Source of the DNA: Chara braunii
Taxonomy: Eukaryota > Streptophyta > Charophyceae > Charales > Characeae
DNA: 27,043 bases
Direction: 5' to 3'
Assembly (NCBI GenBank): GCA_003427395.1
Contig: BFEA01000112.1
Coordinates: 1,675,179 to 1,702,221, forward strand
The notes under the pieces are model-generated. The model did not search any database and was not told where the DNA came from. It saw only the letters and a program-made list of their open reading frames with translations. Position 1 is the first letter of the stretch. Every line of letters starts with the position of its first letter. Made by a program: the position numbers and the translations under genes. Positions 20,416-27,043 of this stretch are shown here, in pieces.

Positions 20416-20850
20416 TTACCCGGCGAACCCGAACCGAAGCTGAGCGGCACCGACAGCTGTTCGCCCAGCGCGACAGCCGTAGTGTCCCACCGGTCCACCA
20501 AATAAGGGACCAGCCGCGGTAACGCAACTGGCAGAGACCATAGCCCCATCCCCGAAGACTGAAACGCCGGATACGATCTTTGCGTACCACCATGCACTGT
20601 TGTCCCTAAACTTGCCATCGAAGATCTCAGTTCCGACCTGGGACTCCACCCCCAGTTTCCTAAAATCCTTGGCACACCCCTTTTTCGTACTTCCGGGCCC
20701 CCCATCCCACTCCGAACAGGAAGTCACTCTGGGCGTGAGGCTGGGCGTCACAGTCGTATCTTCTGCTTGGAAGACGAACACTTTGCCTTCAAGTCTATCC
20801 ATATCATTACATTCCTGTGACCAGCAGACGATCTGGGCCCTTGTTTCCAT
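20416..20850 (-). CDS. Candidate coding segment, unknown cysteine-containing protein
   Basis: A minus-strand frame of 144 codons begins at an ATG, with an in-frame TGA five codons upstream. It has balanced composition, six cysteines spread along the length (residues 9, 14, 45, 59, 107 and 124), and protein-like stretches such as EGKVFVFQAEDTTVTP and WWYAKIVSGVSVFGDGAM. I do not recognise a family. It may be an exon or a gene fragment. Against it, the plus strand also has a frame of similar size (20600-20962), and no splice structure can be confirmed from the sequence alone. Confidence 0.3.
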   Translation of the reverse strand: METRAQIVCWSQECNDMDRLEGKVFVFQAEDTTVTPSLTPRVTSCSEWDGGPGSTKKGCAKDFRKLGVESQVGTEIFDGKFRDNSAWWYAKIVSGVSVFGDGAMVSASCVTAAGPLFGGPVGHYGCRAGRTAVGAAQLRFGFAG

Positions 20851-21480
20851 GCCTGCTGCTGATCATTTTCAATCTGGTGTCATCAACTTGCAATCTGAGG
20901 TCATCAACTCGCAATCTGGACCGTCGTTGATGGTGTACCTCAGGGTTCAGATTGCGTGTTGATCGTTTGGAGACAATCGTGCTGGGTGGGTAGCGATGGG
21001 CCTGTAGGCCCTGGCCCCGTAGTTCGCAGCCCGTCAGGGTTGTGTTTCCCCCCCCCAAGAACATTTCAACGTCACTGAAATTTCAATGTTGGTGGTCATT
21101 CTGGAGGGTGGGCATTTTGAGGTTTGGGGCCTAGCAAGGGGCGGGACCGCATAGGACCGCTATTGGCACGGTCGTTGGGCAGCAGGCAGGCGGCAGTGGT
21201 CGGAATGGCACCCTTGGACCTTGGAAACGGCGCGCAGGTGGAAAATGGTCGAAATGTTTGGCGCAGGTCATCGGAAATTGATGAAACGGCACTTGCGCTT
21301 TGCCGCCCTCGTGCAAACGGCACCCTTGCCACGTTCGTGCTAACAGCACCCTTGGACCTTGTAAACAGTTGGCGCAGGGGCTGTTGGCTGGTGTGTTGCT
21401 CATCCTATCCATGGAAGCCCTCAAGTTCAACAATTTAAAATCAACAAAAAAAAAAGAACTCCAACATTCAAAAACAACAC
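20851..21480. repeat. Unassigned with short direct repeats
   Basis: CACCCTTGGACCTTG occurs near 21209 and 21347, each followed after a short gap by GCGCAGG. CAATCTG-type repeats lie near 20868-20920. No gene is called. Confidence 0.4.
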
Positions 21481-21488
21481 TACCTCGC

Positions 21489-21489
21489 C

Positions 21490-21520
<31 letters not shown>

Positions 21521-21527
21521 TCTCTTT
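21489..21527 (+). repeat. (CT)n microsatellite
   Basis: A short CT-repeat tract with one interruption. Confidence 0.9.
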
Positions 21528-21584
21528 TTTCACCGAACAAACTACGGGCTGCGCACCCGTGCCCTCACGGTAAGTCAATACTTC

Positions 21585-21835
21585 GCGCGCCACTCCCCAG
21601 GGCAATTTTTGGCCGGTGCACGGTAGTACCGCCTGCGGCACTCCACAGGCCAATTTTTGGCCGGTACACGGTAGGACCGCCGCCAGCACTCCCCAGGCCC
21701 GCGCGCGGCACTCCCAGGCCAAATTCTGACTGGTACTCCCCATGCCAACTTTTGGCCCTTGGCACTCCCTTGGCACTCCCTTGTAGTACTGCCCTTGGCA
21801 CTCCCCATGCCAACTTTTGGCCGGTACACGCGCGC
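21585..21835. repeat. Degenerate tandem repeat of about 50-60 bp
   Basis: Units contain CACTCCCCAGGC- or CACTCCCCATGCC-type blocks followed by CAATTTTTGGCC or CAACTTTTGGCC and GGTACACGG. GGCCAA/TTGGCC can pair within a unit. The overlapping minus-strand frames (such as 21480-21776) are repeat-coded and not called. Confidence 0.75.
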
Positions 21836-21889
21836 AAGGGGTCTACGACTGACTTTCTGAAATTCGCGAGGCTTTGCCAGGAAGTAACG

Positions 21890-22200
21890 GCGCCCCAATG
21901 CGCGACTTCGACTTCGAAAACATGCTGGGCTACGCTCGACTTTGACGCCCTTACCTTATTACCTTATGCTCGCCTTCCACTGCCGAACTACACTCTACTC
22001 CGATACGAATACGACTTCCACACTGCGAAACTAAACTCTACTGGGGTACTAAACTCTGCTCGGCTACGCTCGACGTCGACGCTACTCTACGCGGCTTCGA
22101 TTTCGCTTCCCTACTCTGCTATACACGACTTTGGCTTCGCTTGACTTCGACTTCGACTTCACTACTCGACTCTGCTACGCTGGACTTCGACTTCGCTACA
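21890..22200 (+). repeat. Degenerate GACTTC-rich simple-sequence region
   Basis: CGACTTCG, CTACGCTC and related short motifs recur irregularly, most densely near 22140-22195. The frame through it is a composition effect. Confidence 0.6.
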
Positions 22201-22483
22201 ACAGTAACTCTTCTCTGCTACGAGGTTGGGCTGTTCATTTTCGAGGTTGGACGCTGATTGGCCTCTGCGTCGTGAAGGTTGGAAGCTCAGGCTCGGGTTG
22301 TGCATTGCATACTGGCTTTCAGACGACCGCGCTCCCATGGCCGAACGTGAGTAAACCCTCCTGTTTCTGTTTCGTACCCGTCGTTTTTTTTTTGTTTTTT
22401 TTTTTTACCCGTCGATTTTCTGCTTTGTTGATTTCTATGCTCTCTCGCCCTTGATCATCCGATCGATCAACGTGGTAAGTCCG

Positions 22484-22515
<32 letters not shown>
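22484..22515 (+). repeat. (CA)n microsatellite
   Basis: A perfect CA run of about 16 units. Confidence 0.95.
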
Positions 22516-22517
<2 letters not shown>

Positions 22518-22715
22518 CTCGTGCCATAAGGTTGGTGTGAGTAAAGTCAACCACTTTTCTCAGGCGTATCGCTAGCTCTGGGTGACGTGGCGAGTCCTTA
22601 TCCATCAGTCAAATGCATCTTGGACAGACTGCCGTGGTTCAACCTCCTGATAAGATCTTTTCCTTCATGTGCAATATGTTCATTCTTTTTTGCGGGCGGA
22701 GCCGCAACAGGTAAT

Positions 22716-22826
22716 CTACCTTCTCCGCCCGAATACAACGTACGGTCATTATAGCTGCATTTGGGGTATCATCCCGTCTAAATACAGCTATAATGACCGT
22801 ACGTTGTATTCGGACAAAGAAGGTAG
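22716..22826. mobile_element. 111-bp foldback element F1
   Basis: Begins CTACC and ends GGTAG. Arms of about 42 bp pair around a short centre, and the inner 32 bp of the arms match with one difference. It has no coding capacity, which fits a MITE-like or foldback element. A related element of exactly the same length is F2 at 25473-25583. Target-site duplication is not clear. If transcribed it would give a long hairpin like a small-RNA precursor, but this is not shown. Confidence 0.8.
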
Positions 22827-22985
22827 CCTGCTGTTGTGGATCATCGTCACATACTGCATCGCGCTCGCATCTTACCCTACCCTCTTTGAAAGTGTACGGT
22901 GTTGATCTCGAGTTGGAAACGCGATAAACCGACAACGCACCTTTGTTCCGCTCTCGAAAAGAAGATCTGATAGATCCTGTTCTTT

Positions 22986-23046
22986 CTTCTTCGTCGTCGT
23001 CTTCTTCTTCTTCTTCTTCTTCTTCTTCTTCTTCTTTCTTTTTTTG
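22986..23046 (+). repeat. (TTC)n microsatellite
   Basis: A TTC/GTC run ending in T-rich sequence, about 270 bp upstream of the POC5-like start codon. Confidence 0.95.
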
Positions 23047-23313
23047 ACCGATCCAGTGCTGCACTGCACAAGCTGACCAGAGTAACTGTGCTGCCTCCTG
23101 AAAACAATAAAAAAAAGTCACCGTAGCGGGGTCTCGTCTCCCTCTGTCATTTGTGGGGGTAGTGGATTGATTGAGGCGTCAACAAGCTTAAGAGAACGAG
23201 CGCAGCCATGGAGGAGTGAGCTGTGGAGGTCGAAGCTGAACGATGACGGCAGCTATGGTGGACCCTGCTCATTCTTCGGCGAAGTGAAGTGAAGCTAGAT
23301 AGCAAGAGTGGAT

Positions 23314-24912
23314 ATGGCGGAGTCCCCATTGCCCTGGAACAAACCGCCTTCGCAGTCTCCTACCACTTCCTCAACGTGGGCAGACACGAGCCCCGTGGGG
23401 GCACACGTGGCGTCCTCAGGGAGCTCCACGTCATCGTCGGCCGCCGGAGAGCTGGACTCTTCTTTGCCCATACGTATGGCATGCCTAACGACCTCTCCTG
23501 GACGTTCAATCCCGATCCCGATCTCGATCCCAGTCCCCTCCTCATCGGGCGTCCTCGGTACGGAAGTTTGCCATCCCTTCGACGACAGACTCGACGAACG
23601 CTGTCCGAGCAAAGTAGGCGGAGGAGGAGGGGGGGGGCCTGGGCCCCCATCCACCACTAACCTGATTTCTTCCACAGCTGCGACCAGCGGAGAAACCTTG
23701 TCAGGTGCATCTGGTCTGTCGGGTCTGTCAGGTTCGTCAGCTGTGTCTGGTCTCTCGGGGATGTCTCAACCTGCTGGCTATCTTGGGGGCTTTGGAAGCG
23801 CCCTACACATGAGAGGAGGAGGAATAGCAGAAGAACTAGGAGGAGGGGAGATGGGAGGAGGAGGGCCAGGAGGAGGAGAAATGGGAGGAGGAAGAGGAGG
23901 AGGAGGAGGAATTCGAGGAGGTGGAGGAGGGGGGATGGGAGGAGGAGGAGGAGGAGGAGGAGGGGGAGGAGGGGGAGGAACGGGAGGAAGAGGGACGGGA
24001 GGAGGAGGAGAACGTCCAAGCCTCTTGGCATTTGACTTCGACATTGACACTTTGTCACTTCTCCTTGATGAACAAACGAGAAACTTGAATAATGCGGTGA
24101 TTAACTTTTTTCTCGACATGAAGAACAAAATACGACATAGAGAGGATGAACTGGTTGCTACTGAAAAGGACAGAGGAGACAAGCTGTGCTGCCAGAAGCA
24201 GGCGGAGATTGAGCAGATGAGGCAAGAGATAGGCCAAGTGGTGGCACATGCAGCTCACCTGCAGGAATTCCAGGAACGAGCCGCGGACCTGGTTGCTGCC
24301 CGCGGTCTACAGATGTACCATCTCAGGATCAAATTGCGCACCATGTGGAGGTGGTTCTCCACCGTCGCCAGAATCAAAAGGATGAAGGAAAAAGAACGAC
24401 AAGCCGATATCTTCTATTTGAAGAGAGTACTGCTTGGCAAGATGCTACGTGCATGGCACAGAGAGATCCGGATGAGCGGTCGGGATCGACTGCAGAACCT
24501 CTTCTTTGACAGACTGGCGAAAGCAAAGGACGAAATTATGGCTAAGTATGAGGAGCAGCTCGCGCACGTGCGCGACGACTTGTTAGACGCGAGGAGGGAG
24601 GTGCAGAAGGAGCAGGACAGGAGCAGGAAGTTGGAGGAGAATACCAAACAGGCCTTCATGAGAGGAGTGTGCGCCTTGAATATCGAAGCCATGGCGTTGA
24701 TGAAGCATGGAACCCCTGTCGGGATCTTGAATCCAGTCAACGCGTCAATCTCCATGTGCGAGCCAGTTTCCGACGATTACGTGCCTGGTCCAGATCGCGA
24801 CATGGCCACCGACTATGGTGGAGGCAACCCCCCGCAAGGGACAGCGGTATCGGGACCAGGGATCGCGAGCAGGACCATGAATAATGTCGCAGCAGCAGTC
24901 CAATCCGCCTGA
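23314..24912 (+). CDS. POC5: POC5-like centriolar protein
   Basis: The 532-residue product resembles POC5, a centrin-binding protein of the centriole distal lumen needed for centriole elongation. Residues 1-166 are Ser/Pro/Gly-rich; 167-235 are almost pure glycine-rich, from a GGA-repeat tract; 240-461 form the conserved part. That part starts FDFDIDTLSLLLDEQTRNLN and has a helical, charged region. It includes tryptophan-containing segments like Sfi1/POC5 centrin-binding repeats (LRTMWRWFSTVARIKRM at about 342, LRAWHREIRM at about 378), a coiled coil, and QAFMRGVCALNIEAM at about 446. The ATG at 23314 has G at +4, and an in-frame TAG at 23296-23298 lies just upstream, so the start is well placed; a GTG at 23308 is not a plausible eukaryotic start. 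The frame has no visible intron. Family identity is from memory of conserved blocks. Confidence 0.85.
   Translation: MAESPLPWNKPPSQSPTTSSTWADTSPVGAHVASSGSSTSSSAAGELDSSLPIRMACLTTSPGRSIPIPISIPVPSSSGVLGTEVCHPFDDRLDERCPSKVGGGGGGGPGPPSTTNLISSTAATSGETLSGASGLSGLSGSSAVSGLSGMSQPAGYLGGFGSALHMRGGGIAEELGGGEMGGGGPGGGEMGGGRGGGGGIRGGGGGGMGGGGGGGGGGGGGGTGGRGTGGGGERPSLLAFDFDIDTLSLLLDEQTRNLNNAVINFFLDMKNKIRHREDELVATEKDRGDKLCCQKQAEIEQMRQEIGQVVAHAAHLQEFQERAADLVAARGLQMYHLRIKLRTMWRWFSTVARIKRMKEKERQADIFYLKRVLLGKMLRAWHREIRMSGRDRLQNLFFDRLAKAKDEIMAKYEEQLAHVRDDLLDARREVQKEQDRSRKLEENTKQAFMRGVCALNIEAMALMKHGTPVGILNPVNASISMCEPVSDDYVPGPDRDMATDYGGGNPPQGTAVSGPGIASRTMNNVAAAVQSA
23811..24011 (+). repeat. GGA-repeat tract inside the POC5-like gene
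   Basis: About 200 bp of GGA/GGG repeats encodes the poly-glycine segment (about residues 167-232). Such tracts change length easily, and the opposite strand would give Pro- or Leu-rich frames that are not genes. Confidence 0.9.
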
Positions 24913-25136
24913 TTGGTTGATTGGTCGGTGAAGTCCGTCCGTTTTTCGTTCGAGAGATCCGGCTTTATTGGTTATCTAACATTGCTTGCTTGCCCTGTGG
25001 GGGATGGATGTACTATACTATAAATGGGTGTGGCCATGTATGTTTTTCTTTTTTTTTGTTGTTTTTCCATGTATGTTTTTCTTTGACTCTATGCTGAAGG
25101 ATTCGTACAATTACAAGTTTGTTACGACCGGGGTAG
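24913..25136 (+). other. POC5-like 3' flank with an 18-bp direct repeat
   Basis: CCATGTATGTTTTTCTTT occurs at 25034-25051 and 25067-25084. I cannot point to a poly(A) signal with confidence. Confidence 0.5.
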
Positions 25137-25180
25137 TTTTTTTTTTTTTAAGCTACTTCTATTGGTGGGGAGTAGGTTGT
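25137..25180 (-). mobile_element. SINE-like fragment S4
   Basis: A minus-strand fragment with poly(A) (T run 25137-25149) keeps the CCCCACCAATAGA core of S1 and S2. The stem around it is CTACT/AGTAG (25153-25157 with 25171-25175), unlike GCTCC/GGAGC in S1 and S2. The 3' hairpin of S1 and S2 is absent, as in S3. Confidence 0.65.
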
Positions 25181-25328
25181 AAATCGCCAAACGACTGTCA
25201 TAAGGGGGATAGCTTGTACAGATTAAAAACACCAGTCCAACGGAGCCTGCACTGTTCATTTTCCTTGTCTACAAGTACTGGCCCAAATCTACAGTGCCTG
25301 TGCCCGGTAGAGGTTCAGCCCGGGGCCC

Positions 25329-25350
25329 GGGGGGGGGGGGGGGGGAAGGG
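25329..25350 (+). repeat. Poly-G run
   Basis: About 17-18 consecutive G bases followed by G/A-rich sequence. It could form a quadruplex, and its exact length is likely to be uncertain in the assembly. Confidence 0.9.
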
Positions 25351-25472
25351 GGAGGAAGGGCGAAGGGTACCACAATTATTTTTGATCATGGCGGCACTGT
25401 AGATTTTATGAGCATGGGGAAAAGGTAACGTTTGGTCTGTCAAAATAGGTCAGGATGGAGTGGTGGTTTAGA

Positions 25473-25583
25473 CTACCGTCTTCACCCGAATAGAACGCCG
25501 GGTCATTATCCCTGTATCTAGACGGAAAGTTGCTTCGAATACGGCTATAATGACCAGGCGTTCTATTCGGGTGAAGACGGTAG
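25473..25583. mobile_element. 111-bp foldback element F2
   Basis: Begins CTACC and ends GGTAG, and has the same length as F1. The outer 27 positions of the arms are fully paired. Relative to F1, five stem positions differ in both arms together (positions 6, 12, 21, 26 and 27). Flanking TTA (25468-25470) and TAA (25585-25587) might be a target-site trace or part of the ends. Confidence 0.8.
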
Positions 25584-25665
25584 CTAAGAGATTAGTAGTG
25601 TAAATAGCGGAAGGACTGTAAATTAGATAGCTTGTAGTAGGGACTAAACCAACTCAGAGATTATT

Positions 25666-25702
25666 CGATACAGAGAAGATTAGCATGGCCCCTGCGCAAG
25701 GA
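25666..25702 (+). pseudogene. U6 snRNA fragment with A-rich tail
   Basis: CGATACAGAGAAGATTAGCA and the following TGGCCCCTGCGCAAGGA match the highly conserved central part of U6 snRNA, including the ACAGAGA box that recognises the 5' splice site and the AGC triad. The U6 5' stem-loop and 3' region are missing. The match passes straight into A-rich sequence (25702-25720), as expected for a retroposed fragment rather than a gene. A second fragment in the opposite orientation lies at 26503-26540. Confidence 0.85.
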
Positions 25703-25754
25703 AAAAAAGAAAAAAAAAGAGGTCGAAGCAGTTATGATCATCCTGTAACATGAT

Positions 25755-25840
25755 AAGATCTTACCCTCTATATTATTCGATCTTATCCTATCTTATCCAA
25801 GTGGTTAATCTATCCTAGCTTATCCTATCTTATCCAATTC
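25755..25840 (+). repeat. TATCC/TATCT simple repeat
   Basis: Irregular repeats of CTTATCCTAT. Similar repeats recur at about 26067-26115 and 26428-26490, all on the same strand, between the two U6 fragments. Confidence 0.8.
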
Positions 25841-25912
25841 TTTTTTTTTTTTTTTTTAACAACTCCATCTATTGGTGGGGAGCATCACCTGCTGGAAACC
25901 GGGTCCAGCGTC
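25841..25912 (-). mobile_element. SINE-like fragment S3
   Basis: On the minus strand it reads ACGCTGGACCCGG, TTTCCAGCAGGTGATG, CTCCCCACCAATAGATGGAG and then poly(A) (T run 25841-25857). The 3' hairpin of S1 and S2 is absent, so the tail follows the core directly. Confidence 0.8.
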
Positions 25913-26145
25913 TATCTGGTTTAAATTCATCGAATCTGACCAAGGATGAGACCAACATCCAAGAAAGCCATCAAACAATAGATAAAAAGGGACAAGTTCT
26001 TTTTTTCTTTACAGATCCAATCAGCCCAGTGATCATATATGACAGGTCAAATCAGTTAATATGGCCTGATCCTACCTTGCCCTATCTCATCACACCTTAT
26101 CCTATCTTATCCAGTCTTCTTCTTAGTTAAGGGGTAACTTCAGTA

Positions 26146-26310
26146 GAGTCACAAAAACGAGTTATAATTGCACTATGGGACAAGATACAGTTTGCAATTG
26201 CACTTCGGGCACCCAACCTGGTCAGGAAGCTGGGTTGTATACATTGCCCGAACTGCAATTCGAAACTGTATCTTGGCCCATAGTGCAATTATAACTCATT
26301 TTTGTGACTC
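26146..26310. mobile_element. 165-bp foldback element F3
   Basis: Begins GAGTCAC and ends GTGACTC. Arms of roughly 65 bp are nearly fully complementary (sharing GAGTTATAATTGCACTATGGG) around a centre near 26225. It is unrelated in sequence to F1 and F2. No coding capacity. A MITE-like element or hairpin small-RNA precursor is possible. Confidence 0.75.
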
Positions 26311-26502
26311 CCGTAAGGTCGACAGACTTTGTACTGACGCATTGAGTCTTCAAACAGCAGAAAAGGACACCTTCTATAGATCCGCTCAACTCAGAGATCA
26401 GGCCTGGAGTACAATCAGTTGGGACATTACCCTATCCTATCCTATATTATTATTATCCCATCTTATCCTATCTTATCCTATCTTATCCTGTGTTTTCTAA
26501 AA

Positions 26503-26510
26503 CAGGGGCC

Positions 26511-26540
<30 letters not shown>
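26503..26540 (-). pseudogene. U6 snRNA fragment, opposite orientation
   Basis: On the minus strand it reads AAATTGGAACGATACAGAGA, AGATTAGCATGGCCCCTG, the same central U6 region as at 25666-25702 but extending further 5'. It ends after CCCCTG and meets AAAACA-type sequence on the 3' side. Truncated, and so not an expressed gene. Confidence 0.85.
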
Positions 26541-26542
<2 letters not shown>

Positions 26543-26568
26543 AACCAGAAAAGAGACTGGGGGGGGAA

Positions 26569-26870
26569 TTGGGGGGGAGATTGGGGAAAGTGGTATGGAA
26601 GGGAGGAAAAGAGGGGCAGGAGGAGGCGCAAGTAACCAGGGATTACAGACTCCTCTTCAATGAGTGGACCAAGCTTGAAGCCTCAATCCCACAGCGACCA
26701 TGTGATCAATTCCCAGACTTCTTCCCTCCCCCGGCAAACAGTTTAGTAGGCAAGGCATGGTATGAGGGAGAGTGAAGGAAAAGGTGGCAAGAGATAGGTT
26801 AGACTGCGAGGGACTATGGAAAGCAACAGGCGGTCCGAAAGAAGGGCTGAAGAGGCAGATCTAGCTATGA
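26569..26870 (+). pseudogene. Candidate degenerate coding segment, unknown family
   Basis: The plus-strand frame 26569-26775 has protein-like sequence (RDYRLLFNEWTKLEASIPQ, DQFPDFFPPPANSLVGKAW). Its stop is followed in another phase by about 30 open codons with similar character (VKEKVARDRLDCEGLW). This looks like a frameshifted gene or transposon fragment. I do not recognise a family and cannot exclude chance. Confidence 0.3.
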
Positions 26871-26907
26871 TCACCAACAGTGATGTTCGTATGTGATACA
26901 TTGTGCA

Positions 26908-27043
26908 GGGACGCTGGACCCGATTTCCAGCAGGTGCCGCTCCCCACCAATAGATGGAGCCGCCTTGAGAAGTAGTACTGGTGACTGCTCTTACCAGCAC
27001 CACTACTACCTCCTCAGGCTGTTTTCAAAAAAAAAAAAAAAAA
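26908..27043 (+). mobile_element. SINE-like retroposon, copy S2, with poly(A) tail
   Basis: Same architecture as S1. Core stem GCTCC/GGAGC is at 26939-26943 with 26956-26960. The 3' hairpin (26971-26983 with 26998-27010) keeps the S1 loop CTGCTCTTA but differs in its stem, with two pairs changed on both sides. An outer stem (GCCTTGAG with CTCAGGC, one bulge) replaces CCTCC/GGAGG of S1. The poly(A) tail runs to the end of the window. Confidence 0.85.

Noticed and set aside
23308-23313. GTG at 23308 as the POC5-like start
   Set aside because: Eukaryotic initiation there is implausible, and the ATG at 23314 lies six bases on in good context.
23657-24182. Minus-strand Leu-rich and Pro-rich frames opposite the GGA tract
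   Set aside because: They are shadows of the glycine-coding repeat in the POC5-like gene.
25666-25702. Functional U6 snRNA gene
   Set aside because: Only the central region is present; the 5' stem-loop, the 3' part and a recognisable promoter are missing.

Overview
This is eukaryotic nuclear DNA, most likely from a flagellate-bearing member of the green plant lineage. A charophyte such as Chara is my best guess; that is an inference, not a demonstrated identity. Three things point there. The only clearly intact gene (23314-24912, +) encodes a POC5-like centriolar protein, a family kept by lineages that still build centrioles and lost from flowering plants. A tRNA-Ser(GCU) at 12701-12788 closely resembles the plant mitochondrial type. 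The rest is a repeat-rich, gene-poor landscape of decayed Ty3/gypsy elements, SINE-like poly(A) repeats, foldback elements and long CT/CA/GGA microsatellites, with an assembly gap at 14304-14539.

Layout. A SINE-like repeat ending in poly(A) lies at 323-453, and a second copy in the same orientation ends the window at 26908-27043. From 0.8 to 2.5 kb there is hairpin-rich repetitive DNA with a nested foldback. Decayed Ty3/gypsy pol (protease, then RT) lies on the minus strand at 2.9-5.06 kb. From 5.1 to 12.6 kb there is a G/C-rich stretch with no convincing protein gene but many repeats able to form hairpins. It holds a ten-copy hairpin array (8396-9222), a ~122-bp tandem repeat with its own hairpin (9.5-9.8 kb) and two diverged ~300-bp copies of a multi-hairpin unit (10.77-11.07 and 11.40-11.70 kb). 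Two adjacent mitochondrial-type tRNAs (12628-12788) abut a decayed minus-strand gypsy gag (about 12.80-13.86 kb). From 14 to 22.6 kb there are microsatellites, minisatellites and unassigned DNA. The POC5-like gene follows, then a dense cluster of small elements: two SINE fragments, two foldbacks and two U6 snRNA fragments in opposite orientation.

Main observation. Several unrelated repeat families here share one pattern. Between copies the hairpin loops are conserved while the stems differ, yet the two arms of each stem change together and stay complementary. I traced compensatory pairs by hand in the 8.4-9.2 kb array, the 9.5-9.8 kb tandem repeat, the 10.8/11.5 kb pair, the SINE 3' hairpin and two 111-bp foldbacks. 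Either these are structured RNAs under selection, or DNA-level correction of imperfect palindromes (template switching) is unusually active in this genome. The second explains its occurrence in unrelated families more simply.
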